44,147 nt of DNA from CAZETJ01 sp964514575 (GTDB lineage Bacteria > Patescibacteriota > Saccharimonadia > Saccharimonadales > UBA10212), in NCBI GenBank assembly GCA_964514575.1, contig CAZETJ010000004.1, positions 1 through 44,147 on the forward strand. Reading direction: 5' to 3'. Below, piece after piece: positions 41,257-44,147 of the stretch. The position numbers and the translations under genes are program-made. The notes beneath the pieces were generated by a model that ran no database searches, had not been told where the DNA came from, and saw only the letters and a list, made by a program, of their open reading frames with translations. Numbering within the stretch: the first letter of the stretch is position 1; the number at the start of each line of letters is the position of its first letter.

Positions 41257-42300
41257 CGATCTTTGCCAGATCTGTGGCCGTTGGGCGACTAAGCCGTGCG
41301 TGCCGCTGGCGTAAGTGAAGTAGGAGTGATCCTTTTTTAGCTCGTTTAATCGTCCATTCAGCTCGGCCGAAAATTTTGGAGGTACAATTTTATCTGCTTC
41401 GCCCACGTGGATTTGGAATTTGGTTTTTGTGTAGGCCAGATAGTTTATTGGCGAAGCCTTCTCCCAAAAGCCGGGGTTAGATAGCGGTGTTCCCTCATTG
41501 TTTATGACATCGGCCTTGACGGCCGCAGCTTGCCCGTTGGCCATATCAGAAATAGCGTGGTAGTCGGCAAACATTTCCTCCAAGCTGCCTACCGGGCCAG
41601 ATAGCAGAACCGTTTTCTTGATATAGGGCGATACGACAGCCGCTCGAAGAGCGATGTAGGCCCCCATGCTATGCCCCCACAAATCGATGTTGTTCTCATC
41701 TAGGTAGTGAGTCTGACGAATAGATGCGATCAGGCTCAGCACGTCCGTGTTGTAGCCCATCGAATAGTAGGCTCCATCGGCCGTTCCTTCCAACACACTT
41801 AGGCCTTGGCCGCGAAAATCCGGCTTAATCACCACGAAATTGTGCTTGCTGTAGAATTCCATATCAGACAGATAGGCATCGGTTGTGGAATAGCTTTGAG
41901 GGTTGGCAAAGCCGTGACACAAAACTATAACTGGGTAGCCAGCCTTCGGTGCCTTGGACGATGGTGTAGTCATCATGGCGTACTCTTGCAAGCCGTCTTT
42001 AGGAACGTTGAAGCTCACTATTTGGCGCTTAATCCCCCGATCTGGCTGAAGATTCTTGGCAACGCTCAGAGCGGTGTTGGAATAAACAACTCGTCGGGCT
42101 TGAGATAGGTCCAGGCTTTTGTACCAATTCGGTTGGACGCCGTGCGACAGGGTCGTTTCATGGTTGTCTTCCCAGTACGAGTCTATGGCCAGCCAGGTTA
42201 AGCTTAATCCTACTGTTAAGAGTGCAAGAACGACTACTAGCTCAGCCCTGGCTAGCTTTCTCACCGGGTGCCACCAGTGCTTTAACGTTAAAATTTTCAC
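41233..42300 (-). CDS. Membrane-anchored alpha/beta hydrolase
   Basis: About 355 residues. A membrane helix (about 17-37 from GTG) exposes the enzyme outside. The core has VIVLCHGFANPQ (oxyanion), LWGHSMGAYIALRA (nucleophile Ser), HVGEADKIVPP (acid Asp) and YASGTHGLV (His), a full triad of an esterase or acyl-peptidase-like enzyme. It could remove the acyl groups added by the ligase-OpgC pair encoded next to it. GTG 42300 is preferred over ATG 42315, because the latter lies within the promoter TATTAT region, 6 nt upstream of GTG. Confidence 0.88.
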   Translation of the reverse strand: MKILTLKHWWHPVRKLARAELVVVLALLTVGLSLTWLAIDSYWEDNHETTLSHGVQPNWYKSLDLSQARRVVYSNTALSVAKNLQPDRGIKRQIVSFNVPKDGLQEYAMMTTPSSKAPKAGYPVIVLCHGFANPQSYSTTDAYLSDMEFYSKHNFVVIKPDFRGQGLSVLEGTADGAYYSMGYNTDVLSLIASIRQTHYLDENNIDLWGHSMGAYIALRAAVVSPYIKKTVLLSGPVGSLEEMFADYHAISDMANGQAAAVKADVINNEGTPLSNPGFWEKASPINYLAYTKTKFQIHVGEADKIVPPKFSAELNGRLNELKKDHSYFTYASGTHGLVAQRPQIWQRSLDFYTSN

Positions 42301-42306
42301 TTCTTT

Positions 42307-42312
42307 ATAATA
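42307..42312 (-). promoter_or_regulatory. -10 box of the alpha/beta hydrolase gene (leaderless type)
   Basis: TATTAT, 6 nt before GTG 42300. It would fall inside the reading frame if ATG 42315 were used. Confidence 0.6.
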
Positions 42313-42442
42313 CATCGCGCCCTAGCGTCTGAGGAACTGGTCTCAGAATGCTTTGAACTCATAATTCGGGTGGCCCGAGAATTATATGACGATCCAAGCA
42401 AGAGCAGCCTTTAAAGACTAAGACTTTCATGGCGCGAAGCTA

Positions 42443-42448
42443 TATAAT
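42443..42448 (+). promoter_or_regulatory. -10 box of tRNA-Gln
   Basis: TATAAT, 17 nt before the tRNA 5' end. Confidence 0.45.
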
Positions 42449-42465
42449 TACATCTGTTGAATCAG

Positions 42466-42540
42466 TGGGGAGTGGCCAAGTGGTAAGGCACCAGGTTTTG
42501 GTCCTGGCATTCGGGGGTTCGAATCCCTCCTCCCCAGCCA
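42466..42540 (+). tRNA. tRNA-Gln (anticodon UUG)
   Basis: 75-nt gene. Acceptor TGGGGAG/CTCCCCA, D-arm GCC/GGC, anticodon loop TTTTGGT reading TTG, T-arm GGGGGTTCGAATCCCTC, discriminator G and encoded CCA. Its last 18 nt recur with one mismatch at 43827-43844. Confidence 0.97.
42523..42540 (+). repeat. Left copy of an 18-nt direct repeat (tRNA-Gln 3' end)
   Basis: This copy and the one at 43827-43844 differ at one base, in the pattern ATC(C/T)CTCCTCCCCAGCCA. The left copy is the functional tRNA end; together they would be the attL/attR of a tRNA-targeting element. Confidence 0.55.
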
Positions 42541-42597
42541 GATGCAGCACCAACATGGGTGGACCCACCCGACTATTTGTATCTGTAAGTAGACTGC

Positions 42598-42603
42598 TAC
42601 AAT
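42598..42603 (+). promoter_or_regulatory. -10 box of the Nudix gene (leaderless type)
   Basis: TACAAT, 6 nt before ATG 42610. Confidence 0.6.
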
Positions 42604-42609
42604 ATCGCT

Positions 42610-43029
42610 ATGGAGGACAGACCTTGTACCTATCGAGTATCCACTAAAGCCGTCATTAAAAACGGAGATGGCAAGATATTGTTAATGCGAGAAAGGGATG
42701 GTCAGTGGGAGTTGCCTGGCGGCGGCCTAGACCATGGCGAAGATCCAAGAGATGCTCTAAGGCGTGAGATATCCGAAGAAATTGGCTGCAAGGCTGACTG
42801 GATAAGTGACCAGCCAATAGCGTTTTGGTCTATTCGTAAAGAGGTCGGATCTCCCGAGCTAAAATGGTTTGCATTCGTAGCCTATGAAGTTAAAATAACC
42901 GGCGAATTAAAGTTAAATAAAGACGAAACCGAGGGGATGGAAGTCGTAGAAGACGCTGGATATTTCTCACCGGAAGAAGCCAAAACTCTAAAACTACACG
43001 ACAACGTTAAGCCCTTCTTTGCGTACTAG
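42610..43029 (+). CDS. Nudix hydrolase
   Basis: 139-residue hydrolase of nucleoside diphosphates linked to another group. The Nudix box is complete: Gly38, Glu44, then Arg52-Glu53, Glu56-Glu57 and Gly59 within DHGEDPRDALRREISEEIG. Strand ILLMRERDGQWELPGGG leads into it. The substrate could be an oxidised nucleotide, NDP-sugar or capped RNA; the sequence does not decide. It follows tRNA-Gln by 69 nt and precedes the nucleotidyltransferase gene by 6 nt, so the two are probably co-expressed. Confidence 0.95.
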   Translation: MEDRPCTYRVSTKAVIKNGDGKILLMRERDGQWELPGGGLDHGEDPRDALRREISEEIGCKADWISDQPIAFWSIRKEVGSPELKWFAFVAYEVKITGELKLNKDETEGMEVVEDAGYFSPEEAKTLKLHDNVKPFFAY

Positions 43030-43035
43030 ACCCAA

Positions 43036-43617
43036 ATGCTCAGCCAAACTATGATTAAATCTAAAGCGGAAATTGCCCAATTCGTTCAAAACAATCGGCA
43101 CATGATGGATGTGTTAAGGGTGGCCCGCGCTGCCAACCTATCAGACTGGTTAATTGGCGCGGGTTTTTTGCGCAATACTATCTGGAGTGTCCAGCACGGT
43201 TATGAACCCGACTATAACTTCCGAGATATCGATCTAGTCTATTTTGATAAATCAAACGCCACTGAAGCCGCTGACCGTCAGATTTCCCGTAAGTTGCAGC
43301 AACAGTATGATGCCGAATGGGAGGTAGTTAACCAGTCTTACGCTCATAAGTATGACAAAGATAAACCGTATGACTCGGCCGTGGATGGCTTAGCCCATTG
43401 GATCGAAACAGCTACTTGCGTTGGTGTAACACTGAATGACGACAACCAAGTTAAGGTTTTGGCACCATGGGGCGTGGATGACTTATTAAGTCTCAAAATT
43501 AGGCTGGCACCTTGCCTCGAAGGAAATAAGCATTACAAAGAGCAATTTTATAAGCGTATAAGATCAAAGCACTGGCTAGAGCGCTGGCCCAATCTTGTTG
43601 TCATTGAGCCAGTGTAA
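43036..43617 (+). CDS. Nucleotidyltransferase family protein (PF06042-like)
   Basis: 193 residues. Residues 38-71 hold WLIGAGFLRNTIWSVQHG and FRDIDLVYFD, where Gly-Ala-Gly and Asp64/Asp66 match a nucleotidyltransferase active site. Later blocks IETATCVGVTL and VLAPWGVDDLLSLKIRLAP and the ending YKRIRSKHWLERWP match the NTP_transf_6 (DUF925) family, whose substrate is unknown. ATG 43051 is an alternative start. It is probably the second gene of a pair with the Nudix hydrolase, in the segment between tRNA-Gln and the tRNA-end repeat. Confidence 0.88.
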   Translation: MLSQTMIKSKAEIAQFVQNNRHMMDVLRVARAANLSDWLIGAGFLRNTIWSVQHGYEPDYNFRDIDLVYFDKSNATEAADRQISRKLQQQYDAEWEVVNQSYAHKYDKDKPYDSAVDGLAHWIETATCVGVTLNDDNQVKVLAPWGVDDLLSLKIRLAPCLEGNKHYKEQFYKRIRSKHWLERWPNLVVIEPV

Positions 43618-43640
43618 GATAAGGTTCCTGACCGGCATGC

Positions 43641-43687
43641 TCAGCCACGAGAGAGCCGGACTTTATGTCCGGTTTTTTCGTGGCTGA
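43641..43687 (+). terminator. Nested terminator hairpin after the nucleotidyltransferase gene
   Basis: An inner stem CCGGAC/GTCCGG (43656-43661, 43667-43672) is followed by a T run. A 10-bp outer stem TCAGCCACGA/TCGTGGCTGA (43641-43650, 43678-43687) encloses it. The outer and inner stems can compete, so it may be more than a simple terminator. Confidence 0.75.
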
Positions 43688-43694
43688 AGGTAAA

Positions 43695-43844
43695 GCAACT
43701 CAACTGCTTGAGTTGCGGGGAATCGAATGGGCGAAGCCATGTCTGAGTTTGAGCGTAGCGAAAGGCGAAGACGGCGAGCCGGGCCCGCGAGATTTTTCCG
43801 TCAGGCAAAATACTTGTGGGTCAAACATCTCTCCTCCCCAGCCA
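43695..43844 (+). ncRNA. Candidate structured RNA ending in a tRNA-like 3' terminus
   Basis: No reading frame is credible here. A perfect 9-bp hairpin (43695-43703 with 43708-43716, GCAACTCAA/TTGAGTTGC) opens the segment. GGGGA (43717-43721) can pair with TCCCC (43835-43839), closing a domain. Inside it a 10-bp stem pairs 43782-43791 (GGCCCGCGAG) with 43813-43822 (CTTGTGGGTC), extended by TTTT/AAAA and CC/GG pairs around GTCA. The 3' end reads CTCCCCA-G-CCA, identical to the tRNA-Gln acceptor end. It could be a small RNA or an attachment-site element of a mobile cassette. This is inference from base pairing by eye. Confidence 0.5.
43827..43844 (+). repeat. Right copy of the tRNA-Gln 3'-end repeat
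   Basis: 18-nt near-identical copy (one C to T change) of 42523-42540, including the acceptor strand, discriminator and CCA, but with no complete tRNA upstream of it. Confidence 0.6.
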
Positions 43845-44018
43845 AACTGTACAACAGGAGTCACGACCGAGCTTCCTGACCGCTACTAAATTCCGATAAT
43901 CAGGTTCTGCGACAGGGGCGATATTTGTTAATTAGGTTAATTTATGATATTATAATCGTAAGTTTCATCGCTGAGAGGTGGTGAAGCAATTGTTCATTGT
44001 CTAGTGGAGGGATGCCCC
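43845..44018 (+). promoter_or_regulatory. Intergenic region with promoter of the terminal gene
   Basis: Contains TATAAT at 43951-43956 with TTGTTA 20 nt upstream, then a ~55-nt leader ending in GGAGG (44006-44010), 8 nt before the ATG. The conventional leader and ribosome-binding site differ from the local leaderless pattern. Confidence 0.5.
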
Positions 44019-44147
44019 ATGAGAGGCTATCTACTGACGTTCATCCTGGTTGCCGCAATGGTGACGGGAACCGCGGGAGCAAGCTCCGCGAAGAAGTCCC
44101 TGCACTTCACGCTCGTGAAGGGCAAGCAGGCCAGCAACGTCTGCAAC
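44019..44147 (+). CDS. Start of a secreted protein, cut by the window edge
   Basis: 43 codons are visible with no stop before the edge. The first ~24 residues are a signal peptide: a short basic start, hydrophobic core TFILVAAMV and a likely signal-peptidase I site after SSA. The mature part begins KKSLHFTLVKGKQASN with a Cys near the edge. Family cannot be told from so little. Third codon positions are mostly G or C, clearly more than in the neighbouring genes, and translation relies on a GGAGG site. This suggests recent transfer, or a contig join at this end. Confidence 0.6.
   Translation, partial: MRGYLLTFILVAAMVTGTAGASSAKKSLHFTLVKGKQASNVCN

Noticed and set aside
42429..42647. Plus-strand frame spanning tRNA-Gln
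   Set aside because: It reads through the tRNA gene and into the Nudix start in another frame; no support as a protein.
43665..43889. 74-codon frame over the structured segment before the last gene
   Set aside because: It starts inside the terminator stem, lacks a ribosome site or -10 box at the local spacing, and runs through stems that explain the sequence better as RNA or DNA structure.
1..44147. Alternative genetic code with TGA read as glycine
   Set aside because: TGA ends cydA and thyA exactly at overlaps with the next gene, and conserved proteins have no in-frame TGA.
1..44147. CRISPR array, transposase or phage genes
   Set aside because: No regularly spaced repeats and no transposase, integrase or structural phage proteins were found on either strand.

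Overview
The window reads as chromosome from a small-genome bacterium of the Candidate Phyla Radiation (Patescibacteria), most likely Saccharibacteria-like. This placement is inferred from gene content (DUF3048 protein, sortase with a long N-terminal extension, PEGA and LCP envelope proteins, compact overlapping operons, few biosynthetic genes) and not from a marker tree. G+C looks close to 50%. TGA works as a normal stop (for example at the cydA/cydB and thyA/dfr junctions), so the recoded TGA=Gly lineages are excluded. Gene density is very high and there is no CRISPR array, rRNA or complete insertion sequence.

Layout. 1-5.9 kb: peptidyl-tRNA hydrolase, the GTPase Der, a soluble PAS histidine kinase with a tailed response regulator, and a Y-family DNA polymerase preceded by a small unknown gene with a palindromic upstream site. 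6.2-13.2 kb: tRNA-Glu, a DUF3048 anchor protein, glutamyl-tRNA synthetase, two single-pass envelope proteins, a sortase and tRNA-Leu. 13.4-20.6 kb: an overlapping operon (smpB, exonuclease III, alpha/beta hydrolase, HAD phosphatase, NnrD-like protein), two glycosyltransferases, an anchored glycosidase-like protein and a thermonuclease. 20.6-27.3 kb: corrinoid adenosyltransferase, glutaredoxin, aquaporin, small metalloprotein genes, pterin dehydratase, queA, and a dfr/thyA pair. 27.3-32.5 kb: a respiratory group (FAD-linked D-lactate-type dehydrogenase, DoxX-like protein, cytochrome bd subunits CydA and CydB) with thymidine kinase inside it. 32.4-42.3 kb: an envelope group (DUF998 protein, MprF-type DUF2156 protein, LCP ligase, OmpR-type two-component system, PAP2 phosphatase, acyl-AMP ligase, OpgC-type acyltransferase, anchored alpha/beta hydrolase). 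42.4 kb to the end: tRNA-Gln, a Nudix hydrolase, a PF06042-type nucleotidyltransferase, a strong terminator, a highly structured segment ending in a copy of the tRNA-Gln 3' end, and the start of a secreted protein with different codon use.

Two observations stand out. First, about twenty start codons have a clear -10 box (TATAAT, TACAAT, TAGAAT, TAAAAT, TATTAT or TATGAT) only 6-9 nt upstream, which places the transcription start at or next to the start codon. Leaderless mRNAs therefore appear to be a main mode of expression here, and the pattern corrects several start codons. Second, the last 1.7 kb looks like an accessory cassette bounded by tRNA-Gln and by a structured element carrying an 18-nt near-copy of that tRNA's 3' end. 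The respiratory group is notable for a lineage usually regarded as fermentative.
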